NCBI GenBank assembly: GCA_020444045.1
Contig: JAHLLS010000019.1
Span: forward strand, 1-64,000
Direction: 5' to 3'
DNA: 64,000 nucleotides
DNA from: Deltaproteobacteria bacterium
GTDB lineage: Bacteria > Desulfobacterota > Desulfobacteria > Desulfobacterales > UBA5852
This document shows positions 43,642-53,562 of the stretch, piece by piece. Both the position numbers and the translations under genes were made by a program. The notes below the pieces were generated by a model. That model did no database searches, was not told the origin of the DNA, and worked only from the letters and a program-made list of their open reading frames with translations. Within the stretch, counting starts at the first letter, position 1; each line of letters starts with the position of its first letter.

Positions 43642-45309
43642 TTATTCGACAATGGCGCCCTGGGCCGCCGATGACACCAGCTTGGCATAGCGGGCCATGT
43701 AGCCGCCGGTGATCCGGGGTTCCGGCGCCTGCCAGTCCTTGCGGCGGCGCGTCAACTCGTTTTCATCCACTTTGAGGGTAATGGCTTTCGCCGGAATATC
43801 AATGGCAATGCGGTCGCCCTCCTTCACCAGAGCGATGGGGCCGCCCTGCATGGCTTCCGGCGATACATGGCCGATCGATGCGCCCCGGGTGCCCCCTGAA
43901 AAACGTCCGTCGGTCAGCAGGGCCACGTGGGCGTCAAGCCCCATTCCGGCAATGGCCGAGGTCGGTGTCAGCATCTCTCGCATGCCGGGTCCGCCCCGGG
44001 GGCCTTCATAGCGGATGACCACCACATCCCCCTTGTGAATAGCGCCCTCCATGATGGCCCGAGAGGCATCTTCTTCGGTATCGAAGACGCGTGCGGGGCC
44101 CTCGTGCTGCAGCATTTCTTCCCGGACGGCCGATTGTTTGACCACACAGCCATCCGGCGCCAGATTGCCGAACAGCACGGCCAGACCGCCCACTTCGTGG
44201 TAGGGGCGTGTCAGCGGGCGAATGACGTCGGCGTCGCGCACTGCGGCGCCCGACAGATTCTCTCCCAGGGATTGACCGGTGACGGTCCTCACGGTTAGGT
44301 CGATAAGACCGGCATCGGCCAACGTCTTCATGACGGCCGGGATGCCGCCGGCCAGGTGCAGATCTTGGATATGATGACGGCCGCCGGGACTCAAAGAGCA
44401 AAGATGCGGGGTCTGGCAGCTGATCTCGTTGATCATGTCGAGATCCATCGGCACGCCGGCCTCATGGGCAATGGCCGTCAGGTGCAACACCGTATTGGTG
44501 GAACAGCCCAGCGCCATGTCGACGGTCAGAGCGTTGCGAAAGGCCTGGGGGGTCATGATTTGATCGGGGGTGAGGCCGGTCTTGGCCAGGGCCACGCTCT
44601 GCATCCCGGCCTGTTTGGCAAGACGGATGCGGGCGGACATGACGGCGGGAATCGTGCCGTTGCCGGGAAGGCCCAAACCGATCGCCTCCGTCAGGCAGTT
44701 CATGGAATTGGCGGTAAACATGCCGGAGCAGGAGCCGCAGGTCGGGCAGGCGGCATCCTCGATGGCGCTCAATTCACTTTCGGTCATCTGGCCGGATTTA
44801 ACGGCGCCCACGGCCTCGAAGACGGTGATCAAATCCACACGCGTGCCGGGTTGGGACGGGTGGTCCCCGGCCAGCATGGGGCCGCCGCTGACCACGATGG
44901 TGGGCAGGTTTAAGCGTGCGGCCGCCATCAGCATACCCGGTACGATCTTGTCGCAGTTGGGGATCAACACCAAGGCGTCGAAGGCATGCGCCATCGCCAT
45001 GATTTCGACGGAGTCGGCAATGATTTCGCGGCTTCCCAACGAGTACTTCATACCGGTGTGATTCATGGCGATGCCATCGCAGACCCCGATAGTTCCGAAT
45101 TCAATCGGGGTGCCGCCGGCCATGTAGATCCCGTTTTTAACGGCCTGGGCGATGCTGTCCAGGTGGGCGTGGCCGGGAATAATCGTGTTGGCGGCGTTGG
45201 CGACGCCAATCAGGGGGCGTTGGATTTCCATGTCCGTGTAGCCGATGGCTTTGAACAGGGATCGATGGGGGGCCCGTTCGATGCCTTTCTTGACGTTGTC
45301 GCTGTGCAT
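43642..45309 (-). CDS. ilvD: Dihydroxy-acid dehydratase
   Basis: A 555-residue Fe-S dehydratase, first gene of the operon. Cluster ligands: [32 protein letters not shown]; the C-terminal [14 protein letters not shown] is also conserved. The start is ATG 45309 ([14 protein letters not shown]) with AGGAGT upstream. An apparent upstream extension to 45390 reads through the attenuator stem and is not protein-like. Confidence 0.96.
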   Translation of the reverse strand: MHSDNVKKGIERAPHRSLFKAIGYTDMEIQRPLIGVANAANTIIPGHAHLDSIAQAVKNGIYMAGGTPIEFGTIGVCDGIAMNHTGMKYSLGSREIIADSVEIMAMAHAFDALVLIPNCDKIVPGMLMAAARLNLPTIVVSGGPMLAGDHPSQPGTRVDLITVFEAVGAVKSGQMTESELSAIEDAACPTCGSCSGMFTANSMNCLTEAIGLGLPGNGTIPAVMSARIRLAKQAGMQSVALAKTGLTPDQIMTPQAFRNALTVDMALGCSTNTVLHLTAIAHEAGVPMDLDMINEISCQTPHLCSLSPGGRHHIQDLHLAGGIPAVMKTLADAGLIDLTVRTVTGQSLGENLSGAAVRDADVIRPLTRPYHEVGGLAVLFGNLAPDGCVVKQSAVREEMLQHEGPARVFDTEEDASRAIMEGAIHKGDVVVIRYEGPRGGPGMREMLTPTSAIAGMGLDAHVALLTDGRFSGGTRGASIGHVSPEAMQGGPIALVKEGDRIAIDIPAKAITLKVDENELTRRRKDWQAPEPRITGGYMARYAKLVSSAAQGAIVE

Positions 45310-45343
45310 GAAATTACTCCTGTTCCATTTCAGGGCGTAAAGC

Positions 45344-45383
45344 AAAAAAAAATCCGTTATCAGCTCGGGGCTGATAACGGATT
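45344..45383 (-). terminator. Attenuator terminator of the ilv operon
   Basis: On the minus strand: AATCCGTTATCAGC (45370-45383) pairs perfectly with GCTGATAACGGATT (45351-45364) around a five-base loop, followed by a run of T (45344-45350 plus the stem end). It lies between the leader peptide stop and the ilvD ribosome binding site. Confidence 0.9.
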
Positions 45384-45406
45384 CGGACATTTTTGAATCC
45401 AGCGGT

Positions 45407-45508
45407 TTAGGCCATTATCAACCCTTTGCCTCGCGGCAGAATGAGAATGTCTACCACGAGGACGAGAATGAGGCCGAGAAGGCTGATAATGCCGGACTGC
45501 ACGTACAT
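45407..45508 (-). CDS. ilv leader peptide (33 residues)
   Basis: A small open frame on the minus strand, [20 protein letters not shown] then [13 protein letters not shown], with 18 of 33 residues Ile, Leu or Val. A ribosome binding site (AGGAA) lies just upstream of the ATG at 45508. The stop (45407-45409) is 24 bases before the terminator stem. Two segments in the leader, ATTATCAGCC (codons 7-10) and GGTTGATAAT (codons 29-32), can pair with each other, and the second can pair with the terminator's first arm. It could instead encode a tiny membrane protein, but the layout is that of an amino-acid attenuator. Confidence 0.82.
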   Translation of the reverse strand: MYVQSGIISLLGLILVLVVDILILPRGKGLIMA

Positions 45509-45560
45509 ATAAGTTCCTAATTTGAATTTTAGAATCCACTAACAAGGTCGGAAGATCTTG

Positions 45561-47861
45561 TCAAGGAGAATCTTCCGTGTCTTCGGGAATGGATTCCCGG
45601 TTGCCGCAGCCTTCAGCAATGCAGGCATAGAAGCGGCCATCCCGTTTGGTCGATTTTTCGACCATGAAGGGGGCCTTGCAGACCTCACAGACACGGTTGA
45701 CCGGTTTGTCCCAGATGGCATAGGTGCAGTCGGGAAATCGGCTGCAGCCATAAAAAATCTTCCCTCGTCGTGACTTGCGCTCCAGGAGTTCGCCGCCACA
45801 GTTGGGTTCCGGGCAGGTGACGCCGGTGGACTGCCCGGTATGTCCGTTGGCGAGGGATTCGGTGTGCTTACACTCGGGATAGCCGGTACAGGCCAGGAAT
45901 TCACCATAGCGCCCATGTTTGATGACCATCGGCCGGTTGCACTTCTCACAGGTCTTGTCCGATGGCACGTCGGCCACCGGCTCAACCGGCTGAATCCGTC
46001 CTTTTTCATCGCGTTCGTAATCGCGCGAATAATCGCAGTCGGGGTAGGCGTTGCAGGCGATAAAGGGGCCGTTTTTGCCGACTTTGATATGCAGCCGGCT
46101 GCCACATTTGGGGCAGTTCAATTCCGTGGGAAAGCCCACCCCCTTGATGCTCAGCATCCCATCGGCCGCCTCGTCCAGTTTGCTTTTGAAGGGCACATAA
46201 AACTGCTCCAAGACGGCCAGGGATTCGGCTTCGTTTTGTTCGATCCGGTCCAGATTGTCTTCCATGCGGGCGGTGAATTCGACATTGAAGATATCGGGGA
46301 AATTCATCACGATGAGGTCGTTGACGATAAATCCCAGTTCGCTGGGTCGAAAGTACCCCTTGACGCGGTCCACGTAGCCTTTGTCACGAATGGTGGAGAG
46401 AATCGAGGCGTAGGTGCTCGGTCGGCCGATGCCGTTCTCTTCCAGTTCTTTCACCAGGGACGCTTCCGAAAAACGTGGCGGGGGAGAGGTAAAATGCTGT
46501 TTGGGTTCGATCCCCTTGAGATCGAGGGGGGTGCCCTCGGGCAGGTCGGGGATGGCCTCCTGTTTGTTTTCCTTTTGACGCTGTGCTTCCTCTTCTGTCG
46601 ATGTGTACAGCGCCATGAAACCCGGAAATTTAACGGAGGAGCCGTTGGCCGAGAAGACGAAATCAGCCGCTTTAATCGAGAGCTTGAGCTGATCGATGAG
46701 CGCCGGCTGCATCTGGGAGGCCACAAATCGTTTCCAGATCAATTCATAGAGGGCGGCCTGGTCGGGCTGGAGATAGGGCGCAACGGATTCCGGCGTGTGG
46801 AAAACAGATGTGGGGCGAATGGCCTCGTGGGCGTCCTGGGCTTTTTTACGGTTTTTAAAAAAGCGGGGCTGGTCAAGGACATAGGGCTTGCCGAAACGCT
46901 CTCCGATCAGCTGAAGTGCTTCCTGGGCAGCGTCCTCCGCGATACGGGTAGAATCCGTCCGCATGTAGGTGATCAGACCGACGGACTCGCCATCGCCCAG
47001 TTCGATGCCCTCGTAAAGCTGTTGGGCCACGATCATGGTTTTGCGGGCCGAAAACCGCAGCCGTCGAATAGCTTCTTGCTGCAGCTTGCTGGTTGTGAAC
47101 GGGGGTTGCGGATTGCGGCGGGTGGTTTTTTTGACGACTTGCTGAACCGAAAAATCTGCCTGGGACAGCTGGGCGACAATTTTCCTGGCGTTATCCCCAT
47201 TCGGGATGCTGATTTTTTTACCGGCCTGTCGCACCAGTTTGGCTGTGAACGGCGGAGGCGTGCTCCCGGCCAGCTGGGCCGTGATGCTCCAGTATTCTTC
47301 GGGTTCGAAAGCATGGATGGCGCGTTCCCGGTCGCAGATGATCTTGACGGCCACCGATTGGACGCGACCGGCGCTCAGACTCCCCTTGACCTTTTTCCAC
47401 AGGAGCGGTGAAATCTGGTAGCCCACCAGACGATCCAAAATACGGCGTGTCTGCTGGGCTTCATATTTGTGGAGGTCCAACTCCAGCGGATGTTGAATGG
47501 AATTTTTGATGGCGCTGGGGGTCAGTTCGTGAAAGAGCACACGGTAAAACCGGCGGCCTTTTTTCTTGAGCACTTCGGCCGTATGCCAGGCAATGGCTTC
47601 ACCTTCGCGATCCGGGTCGGGGGCCAGGTAGATTTCAGTGGCGTCGCCGGCGGCGGCCTTGAGGTTTTTGATCACCTTTTGTTTGCCGGCAATCGTGCGA
47701 TATTTCGGCTTGAAGCCATCCTCGATATCGACGCCCATCTCTTTTTCAGGCAGGTCCCTGATGTGACCGACCGTTGCGGCAATGTTGTATTGGTCACCGA
47801 TCACCTTGGCCAACGTTTTGATCTTGGTGGGCGATTCGACAACGACTAGCGGTTTACTCAC
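45561..47861 (-). CDS. topA: DNA topoisomerase I
   Basis: A 766-residue type IA topoisomerase relaxing negative supercoils. Toprim domain: VSKPLVVVESPTKIKTLAKV with DPDREGEAIAWH; catalytic tyrosine in GLITYMRTDSTRIA. The C-terminus has four C4 zinc ribbons (CPKCGSRLHIKVG; CEKCNRPMVIKHG; CPEPNCGGELLER; CEVCKAPFMVEKS). The start is GTG 47861 after AAAGGAG; a longer frame to 47975 is not conserved. It lies 70 bases downstream of dprA. TTGACA at 45559-45564 on the minus strand, overlapping the stop, might be part of the ilv promoter. Confidence 0.95.
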   Translation of the reverse strand: MSKPLVVVESPTKIKTLAKVIGDQYNIAATVGHIRDLPEKEMGVDIEDGFKPKYRTIAGKQKVIKNLKAAAGDATEIYLAPDPDREGEAIAWHTAEVLKKKGRRFYRVLFHELTPSAIKNSIQHPLELDLHKYEAQQTRRILDRLVGYQISPLLWKKVKGSLSAGRVQSVAVKIICDRERAIHAFEPEEYWSITAQLAGSTPPPFTAKLVRQAGKKISIPNGDNARKIVAQLSQADFSVQQVVKKTTRRNPQPPFTTSKLQQEAIRRLRFSARKTMIVAQQLYEGIELGDGESVGLITYMRTDSTRIAEDAAQEALQLIGERFGKPYVLDQPRFFKNRKKAQDAHEAIRPTSVFHTPESVAPYLQPDQAALYELIWKRFVASQMQPALIDQLKLSIKAADFVFSANGSSVKFPGFMALYTSTEEEAQRQKENKQEAIPDLPEGTPLDLKGIEPKQHFTSPPPRFSEASLVKELEENGIGRPSTYASILSTIRDKGYVDRVKGYFRPSELGFIVNDLIVMNFPDIFNVEFTARMEDNLDRIEQNEAESLAVLEQFYVPFKSKLDEAADGMLSIKGVGFPTELNCPKCGSRLHIKVGKNGPFIACNAYPDCDYSRDYERDEKGRIQPVEPVADVPSDKTCEKCNRPMVIKHGRYGEFLACTGYPECKHTESLANGHTGQSTGVTCPEPNCGGELLERKSRRGKIFYGCSRFPDCTYAIWDKPVNRVCEVCKAPFMVEKSTKRDGRFYACIAEGCGNRESIPEDTEDSP

Positions 47862-47931
47862 GGGTACTCCTTTGTTCAAGCTGCCGGCAGACGGGGCCAA
47901 CTCGTCCACCGCGTGTATGGTATCACAATGA

Positions 47932-49146
47932 TTATCGGTTGTTGGTCTCTTTGCCTGACGTACAACAGGCTTCATCCGACCGGTGAAAAAGTTTGCCGGC
48001 CTCCTGCCGGACGAGTCCCTGGAGTTCGAGTGTCAGCAGGATCCCAACCACGCGACCGGGATCGATGTTCACCTGGCGTGTCAGGTCATCCACATGCGTC
48101 GGGTAGGGTGAAAGGGCGTCGAAAACGACCTTTTCTTCACCTTCAAGCCCGACTGCAACCGGTGGCCGGTCCGAATGGGGCCTTGACGGACTGGTCGGAT
48201 GACTGCCAATGGGTGGCAGCTCCTCCAGGATGTCTCCGACATGGGTTACCAGTTTGGCGCCCTCTTTGATCAGCGCGTGGGTGCCCATGCTTTTGTAGGA
48301 ATTCACGCTGCCGGGTACCGCAAAAATTTCACGATTCTGCTCAAGCGCCATCCGGGCGGTGATCAGCGACCCGCTTCGCCGGGTGGCCTCAACGACGACG
48401 GTTCCCAGGGACATGCCGCTGATGATGCGGTTGCGCTGGGGGAAGTGATGTGCCTCCGGACCGGCCTCCAGGGGGAATTCCGATACCACGGCGCCTTGTT
48501 CGGCAATCCGCCGGCAGAGATTCGCATTCTCGCGCGGATAAATTTTGGCCAACCCGCTGCCGAGCACGGCCACGGTATGGCCACCACCCTGGAGGGCCCC
48601 CTCATGAGCCGCCGTATCGATGCCCCGCGCCAGGCCACTCACCACTGTAACGCCTTGTCGGGCAAGATCGCCGCTGAGACGCCGGGTGGTCGACAGACCG
48701 TAGGCTGTCGCATGGCGTGAACCCACCACGGCGACGGTGACCGGAAACGCGGCGGTATCTCCGAGAACATAGAGATACGGCGGCGGATCGGGTATCTGCA
48801 GCAGCAACGCGGGATAACGATGATCCGCCTGGGTCACGATGTGGCAGCCCAGGCGGCGGGCGTTGTCCACTTCACCTTGTCCGAAGGTATCGTCCCCGGC
48901 GCGCTGTCGGATGGCAGCTGCCAGGCGGGCGGTGATGCCTTCCACCGCCAACAGATCGCGCGTTGGTGCCGCGAAAACAGCCGCCGGATCTCCAAAACGG
49001 TCTATCAGGCGACGGAAGATCAGGTTGCCAACACCGCTGACGGATTTCAGGCGAAGCCACGGCAGAATGGTTTCAGGAACGATCGTCACCGGCTTACGTC
49101 TCCCTGATGCGCCGGAGACGGGCGTATATTCGCGCGTCTCCGGCAT
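47932..49146 (-). CDS. dprA: DNA-processing protein DprA
   Basis: A 404-residue RecA-loading protein for incoming single-stranded DNA in transformation. An N-terminal helix-hairpin-helix part (LRLKSVSGVGNLIFRRLIDR) is followed by the Rossmann fold core VAVVGSRHATAYGLSTTRRL, VVSGLARGIDTAAHEGALQG and AVPGSVNSYKSMGTHALIKE, then a C-terminal winged-helix (DMprA-type) domain. The ATG at 49146 begins a family-like N-terminus; the frame continues further upstream with unrelated residues. Gene order dprA-topA is common. Confidence 0.93.
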   Translation of the reverse strand: MPETREYTPVSGASGRRKPVTIVPETILPWLRLKSVSGVGNLIFRRLIDRFGDPAAVFAAPTRDLLAVEGITARLAAAIRQRAGDDTFGQGEVDNARRLGCHIVTQADHRYPALLLQIPDPPPYLYVLGDTAAFPVTVAVVGSRHATAYGLSTTRRLSGDLARQGVTVVSGLARGIDTAAHEGALQGGGHTVAVLGSGLAKIYPRENANLCRRIAEQGAVVSEFPLEAGPEAHHFPQRNRIISGMSLGTVVVEATRRSGSLITARMALEQNREIFAVPGSVNSYKSMGTHALIKEGAKLVTHVGDILEELPPIGSHPTSPSRPHSDRPPVAVGLEGEEKVVFDALSPYPTHVDDLTRQVNIDPGRVVGILLTLELQGLVRQEAGKLFHRSDEACCTSGKETNNR

Positions 49147-49219
49147 CCTGGAAAATCCTCGATCCTGCGCATGGCGAATGTCGTCCACCGGACAAACAAA
49201 AGGTTCGGGTGGATGGGTT

Positions 49220-50260
49220 TTACCTTGCTGATGTTTTTTGCTGCCACGCCAGGAGAATGGGACTGGCCACGTAGATGGACGAGTACGTGCCGACAAGGAT
49301 ACCCACAAGCAGAGCGAATGCGAAGTCGTGAATGATGCCGCCTCCCAGGATAAAGAGGGTGACCACGACCACGAGGGTTGTAAACGAGGTGAGCAATGTT
49401 CGGCTGAGGGTTTCGTTGATACTCCGATTAATGACCTGTGCCAGCGGTTTTTTGTGGAGTTTTTTGGAATTTTCACGAATGCGGTCAAAAACGATGATCG
49501 TATCGTTCAAGGAATAGCCGATGATCGTGAGCAGGGCCGCAATGATCGGCAGGGTGAACTCCTTGTCGAACAATGAAAAGACGCCTACCGTAATCGTCAC
49601 GTCATGAATGAGCGCCACAATGGCCCCCATGGCATAGCGCAGGCTGAGAAACCAGAAAAGGACCAGTGTTACCAGCAGGGCAATCAGGATCAGGAACGGG
49701 ATGCTGACCTTGAACAAACCGAACACATACACGGCCCCGATGAGGGCGACGGCCAAAACCGCACTCAACAACCATTTCAATTCAAACCGTCCCGAAATGT
49801 AGACCGTGATAAACAGGAGGGCATAAAACATGGCTTTGAGCGCTTTTTCCCGGAGATCCTGGCCCACCTGGGGCCCCACCATCTCCACCCGCCGGATTTC
49901 GACGTCGGCGCCGGTGGTGCTGTTCAAGGTCTGGCGCAGGGTGTCGTTGAAGCCTTTATCGGTGATGTCGGGTACATCGGTACGGATCAGGTATTCCGTG
50001 GCACCTTCTTCGCCGAATTGCTGAACGGAGGCCTGGCCGAAATCCATGCTCTGCAGCCCGTCTTTGATCTGCGCAATTGCCACCGGCTTGTCGAACCGCA
50101 CCTGGATGAGGGTCCCACCGGAAAAATCGATCCCGTAGTGAGGGCCGCCGTGCTCGATCAGGGTCCCGATGCTGACCAGAATCATGATCAGCGAAAAGAT
50201 GAAGGCGAACTTGCGTTTGCCGATAAAGTCAAGATTGATGTCAGGTCGGATGAATTGCAT
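49220..50260 (-). CDS. secF: Protein translocase subunit SecF
   Basis: A 346-residue inner-membrane protein using the proton gradient to help Sec export. The first membrane helix is at residues 17-36, followed by the periplasmic GIDFSGGTLIQVRFDKP block, and five more helices containing IGYSLNDTIIVFDRIRENSK, the SecF signature. It lies 85 bases downstream of secD. The start at 50260 (MQFIRPDINLDFIG) matches the family; the upstream frame does not. Confidence 0.95.
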   Translation of the reverse strand: MQFIRPDINLDFIGKRKFAFIFSLIMILVSIGTLIEHGGPHYGIDFSGGTLIQVRFDKPVAIAQIKDGLQSMDFGQASVQQFGEEGATEYLIRTDVPDITDKGFNDTLRQTLNSTTGADVEIRRVEMVGPQVGQDLREKALKAMFYALLFITVYISGRFELKWLLSAVLAVALIGAVYVFGLFKVSIPFLILIALLVTLVLFWFLSLRYAMGAIVALIHDVTITVGVFSLFDKEFTLPIIAALLTIIGYSLNDTIIVFDRIRENSKKLHKKPLAQVINRSINETLSRTLLTSFTTLVVVVTLFILGGGIIHDFAFALLVGILVGTYSSIYVASPILLAWQQKTSAR

Positions 50261-50345
50261 GAATGCTGTCCTTTTTTCTGACGATTCCGTTAACCGCGTC
50301 CGCTCGGGTGGTGATATGACCCTGCCGGCGTCGCGAACGGACCAA

Positions 50346-51932
50346 TTAGATACTGATCTGTTTGACCTTACGGCCCGACAGAAAAGCGTCGAATACGACG
50401 CGTGTGAACACCAGGGCGGTAAACATACTGGCAATAACCCCGAGACTCAGGGTGACCGCAAAGCCCTTTACGGGCCCTGTGCCGAATTGAAACAGGACCA
50501 GCGCGGCGATCAGGGTCGTTACGTTGGCATCCAGGATCGTGAGTGTAGCACGGTCGTAGCCGGCATCCACGGCCGCCCGCGGCGGCTTGCCGATATTGAG
50601 CTCTTCGCGGATGCGCTCGAAAATGATGACATTGGCGTCCACGGCCATACCGATCGTAAGAATGAAAGCGGCAATGCCCGGAAGCGTCAGCGTGGCCTGG
50701 AAGGCGGCCAGTCCGGCACCCATCAGGAGGATGTTCAGCAGGAGCGCAAGATCCGCCAAGAGGCCCGATCCCTTGTAATAAATGGCCATGAATAGGATCA
50801 CCAGAAGGCCGCCCACGATCATGGACATCAGGCCTTTTTTGATGGAATCCTTGCCCAGCGAGGGCCCCACCGTGCGTTCCTCAAGAACCTTGACCGGTGC
50901 GGGCAGGGCGCCGGCCCGCAGCACAATCGCCAGATCTTCGGCTTCTTCGGCGCTAAAGCTGCCTGTAATGACGGCACTTCCACCGCTGATGCGGTCCTGG
51001 ATTTCCGGTGCCGAATGAACGTTGCGGTCAAGGACAATCGCCAGGCGTTTGTGGATATTGTCTCCGGTAACCCGTTCAAAGATGCGGCCGCCCTTGCGGT
51101 CGAAATCGATGGCGACATAGTAGCTGCGTTTGTCCTGGTCATACCGCACCCGTGCGTCGGTCAGATATTCACCGGTCAGCATGGTGCGTTTTTTGATCAG
51201 AAAAGGGGTCTTGAACTCCCGCTTGGTGTTGCCATCGACATTGATCTGGTAGAGCACTTCACTGCCGGGAGGGGCGCCGTTTTTGAGGGCCGTTTCCGGG
51301 GACATCTGGTCATCCACCAACTTGAACTCCAGTTGGGCCGTACGCCCGATGAGCTCTTTGGCCCGCTCGGTATCGCTGATTCCGGGCAACTGAATGAGAA
51401 TCCGTCGGTCGCCTTGACGGCGGATGTCCGGTTCCGCCACGCCGAACTGGTCGATGCGGTTCCGAATGGTTTCGAGGGCCTGGGCGACGGCCAGTTCCTG
51501 AATACGATCAACCTCCTGCTCCGGCAGGTCAAGCGTCAGAACCAGCGCATCGCCGGTCTGTGAGCGATCCTGTTCGCGCAGGTCACGGAATTCGGCATCC
51601 ATCAGTTCCTGGAAGCTTTTGATGTTGGCCGCGCCGCTGACATTGACTTGAATCCGGTCGCCATCGATGCGCTCGACCTGGATTTGCTGGATGCCTTCAC
51701 GGCGTGTGCGTTCGCGCAGATCCTGTACAATGCGTTCAAGGGTGCTTTCGACCGTTTTTTCGGATTCCACTTCCAGCACCAGATGCATGCCGCCCTGCAG
51801 ATCAAGCCCCAGGTTTATTTTTTTATGCGGCCAGAGGGACGAATTGAACGTCGGCAGAATATAAATGATGGCTGCCAGAAAAACCGCTGCAATGAGGACT
51901 GGCTTCCACGCAATGTTCTTCAATGGTCTCAT
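50346..51932 (-). CDS. secD: Protein translocase subunit SecD
   Basis: A 528-residue partner of SecF: N-terminal helix, then GLDLQGGMHLVLEVES of the first periplasmic domain, a long periplasmic domain and five C-terminal helices with GMAVDANVIIFERIREELN. The full length is normal. It is transcribed after yajC and before secF, the usual order. Confidence 0.96.
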   Translation of the reverse strand: MRPLKNIAWKPVLIAAVFLAAIIYILPTFNSSLWPHKKINLGLDLQGGMHLVLEVESEKTVESTLERIVQDLRERTRREGIQQIQVERIDGDRIQVNVSGAANIKSFQELMDAEFRDLREQDRSQTGDALVLTLDLPEQEVDRIQELAVAQALETIRNRIDQFGVAEPDIRRQGDRRILIQLPGISDTERAKELIGRTAQLEFKLVDDQMSPETALKNGAPPGSEVLYQINVDGNTKREFKTPFLIKKRTMLTGEYLTDARVRYDQDKRSYYVAIDFDRKGGRIFERVTGDNIHKRLAIVLDRNVHSAPEIQDRISGGSAVITGSFSAEEAEDLAIVLRAGALPAPVKVLEERTVGPSLGKDSIKKGLMSMIVGGLLVILFMAIYYKGSGLLADLALLLNILLMGAGLAAFQATLTLPGIAAFILTIGMAVDANVIIFERIREELNIGKPPRAAVDAGYDRATLTILDANVTTLIAALVLFQFGTGPVKGFAVTLSLGVIASMFTALVFTRVVFDAFLSGRKVKQISI

Positions 51933-52030
51933 CCTTTCCTGCGATCACTTAACAGCAAAATGGTTAAACCGCCAAAGGAGCGATTTAACCATTTATAGCA
52001 AGTCAAACGATGGGTTGCCGGATCCTTCCG

Positions 52031-52402
52031 TCAGGACTTGTCCGTGTTGCCCTTGTCTTTTTCTTTTTTGGCGGGGGGCGGTGTGGCGGTACTCTGGGCC
52101 AGTGCGGAAACGTTGCCCCGGACGACCTTGACGCGCACCCGGTCGGCAATTTCCACCGTGAGCGTGGTGTCATCGAGGCCGGTGACGCGGCCGTAGATCC
52201 CGCCGTTGGTGATGATGCGATCCCCTTTTTTGAGGCTCGAAATCATTTCCTTGTGCTCCTTGTTGCGCTTTTGCTGCGGGCGAATCAGCAGAAAATAGAA
52301 AATCACGAACATCAAAATAATGGGAATTAATCCGCCAAAACCGCCGGCACCCCCTCCGGCAGCTGCGCCACCCTGACCCATTGCATATGCGATACCTGTC
52401 AA
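52031..52402 (-). CDS. yajC: Preprotein translocase subunit YajC
   Basis: A 123-residue single-span membrane protein of the SecDF-YajC complex: helix LIPIILMFVIFYFLLIRPQQ followed by KEMISSLKKGDRIITNGGIY. It has a longer charged tail than E. coli YajC. The start is TTG 52402 with AAGGAGG nine bases upstream; a later ATG at codon 8 is less well placed. Confidence 0.94.
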   Translation of the reverse strand: MTGIAYAMGQGGAAAGGGAGGFGGLIPIILMFVIFYFLLIRPQQKRNKEHKEMISSLKKGDRIITNGGIYGRVTGLDDTTLTVEIADRVRVKVVRGNVSALAQSTATPPPAKKEKDKGNTDKS

Positions 52403-52547
52403 GATAAAACCTCCTTGGGCTGATGATGCGAATCACCGACAATACGGACGGTTATAGTCGGTATCCGGTGTTTGCATTCGAAGAAGACCACCCAGCCGGC
52501 ACCCTTCTTCATTGATTCAACAATCGTCCTTAAAATAAAATGGCGCT

Positions 52548-52576
52548 CATATACTGTAAAAGCATCGTGAGGTCAA
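52548..52576 (-). promoter_or_regulatory. Promoter of yajC-secD-secF
   Basis: Minus strand TTGACC (52571-52576), 17-base spacer, TATATG (52548-52553). It leaves a leader of about 140 bases before yajC. Confidence 0.65.
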
Positions 52577-52678
52577 ACACTTCTTGTTGCCGGTGACCCT
52601 TTCCACGCTTCGACGCCCGGCGTTCGACTTTGTCAATGCGACACGGTGACGCAAGGGGGCTGGTCGATACACAAGCGA

Positions 52679-53461
52679 TCAGTTCGCCGGCACCCAGAGG
52701 GTATCACCATCAAACTGGATGCGATTAATGTTCGTGTAATCCACCTGTTCCAGAAAGGCGAAGACCCGGTCCATCTTGTAGACCACAATCTTGGATTGCG
52801 GTTCGATCATGTTCAGGTTTTCGCTGAACTGCTTGTCTTTGATGTTGTAAATATAAACCATGTTTTCGGAAAACTTGAGCAATTTGCCGACGCCGGAACT
52901 GTAGCCCTGTTTAACTGGTTCATCCGCTACCGCAGACAAGGTGATGTTTCGCCGTGCAAAATAATCCCTCAGAAAACGAAAATGAATATTCCAGATATTG
53001 TCGCCGGGTTGCACGACATAAAGGCCGTAGTTTTCCGCCGGCTGGATGATGGGCAGACCGTCGGGGCCAAGGGTTTCTTCCGCAATTTCGCCTAATTTGA
53101 GCTGGATCTGTTTCTGCAGTTCTTTCATGGAGACGGTGGTGTCGCCAATCTGAACCGTTTCGTCCGAACGGGCAATGATATCGATGCCGTCACCGACATC
53201 GTAGTCCTCTTTGCGCTGGGCCATGAGGGATTGCAAGGCTTCATCCGATTCCAGTTTGTCGTAATCGATAACAGCCTTTTCCTCTTCGACGGACGGCGCA
53301 GATTCCGCTGGTGCCGTGACGCTCGACGGTTCCTCTTCACGGACAATGATTTGCGGCTCCATCAGAATTTTGATGGCCGCCAGAATGGCCAACAGAATAA
53401 GACCGGCTAACGCGATGATGACCAGGGAGCTGGTTTTACGACTTTTATGATGTTCTGCCAT
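52679..53461 (-). CDS. Membrane-anchored LysM-like protein
   Basis: A 260-residue protein. After a short basic N-terminus, residues about 13-35 are a membrane anchor (LVIIALAGLILLAILAAIKI). A long acidic periplasmic stretch follows, then LYVVQPGDNIWNIHFRFLRD, a LysM-like motif (VxPGDxxWxI), near residue 143. The C-terminal part has no named domain. It may bind peptidoglycan. ATG 53461 follows GGAGGAAAAATCC, which is an adequate ribosome binding site. Confidence 0.65.
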   Translation of the reverse strand: MAEHHKSRKTSSLVIIALAGLILLAILAAIKILMEPQIIVREEEPSSVTAPAESAPSVEEEKAVIDYDKLESDEALQSLMAQRKEDYDVGDGIDIIARSDETVQIGDTTVSMKELQKQIQLKLGEIAEETLGPDGLPIIQPAENYGLYVVQPGDNIWNIHFRFLRDYFARRNITLSAVADEPVKQGYSSGVGKLLKFSENMVYIYNIKDKQFSENLNMIEPQSKIVVYKMDRVFAFLEQVDYTNINRIQFDGDTLWVPAN

Positions 53462-53562
53462 GGATTTTTCCTCCGCCCTGCGCGGATGCACCCTTAGTTT
53501 ATGCGCTATCAGGGTATCAATTCAATCGATTGTGTCAACCGTTGAGCCGACGGGGTCTGATG

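Noticed and set aside
45840..47411. Long plus-strand frame of 523 codons
   Set aside because: Antisense shadow of topA; topA has full catalytic and zinc-ribbon motifs.
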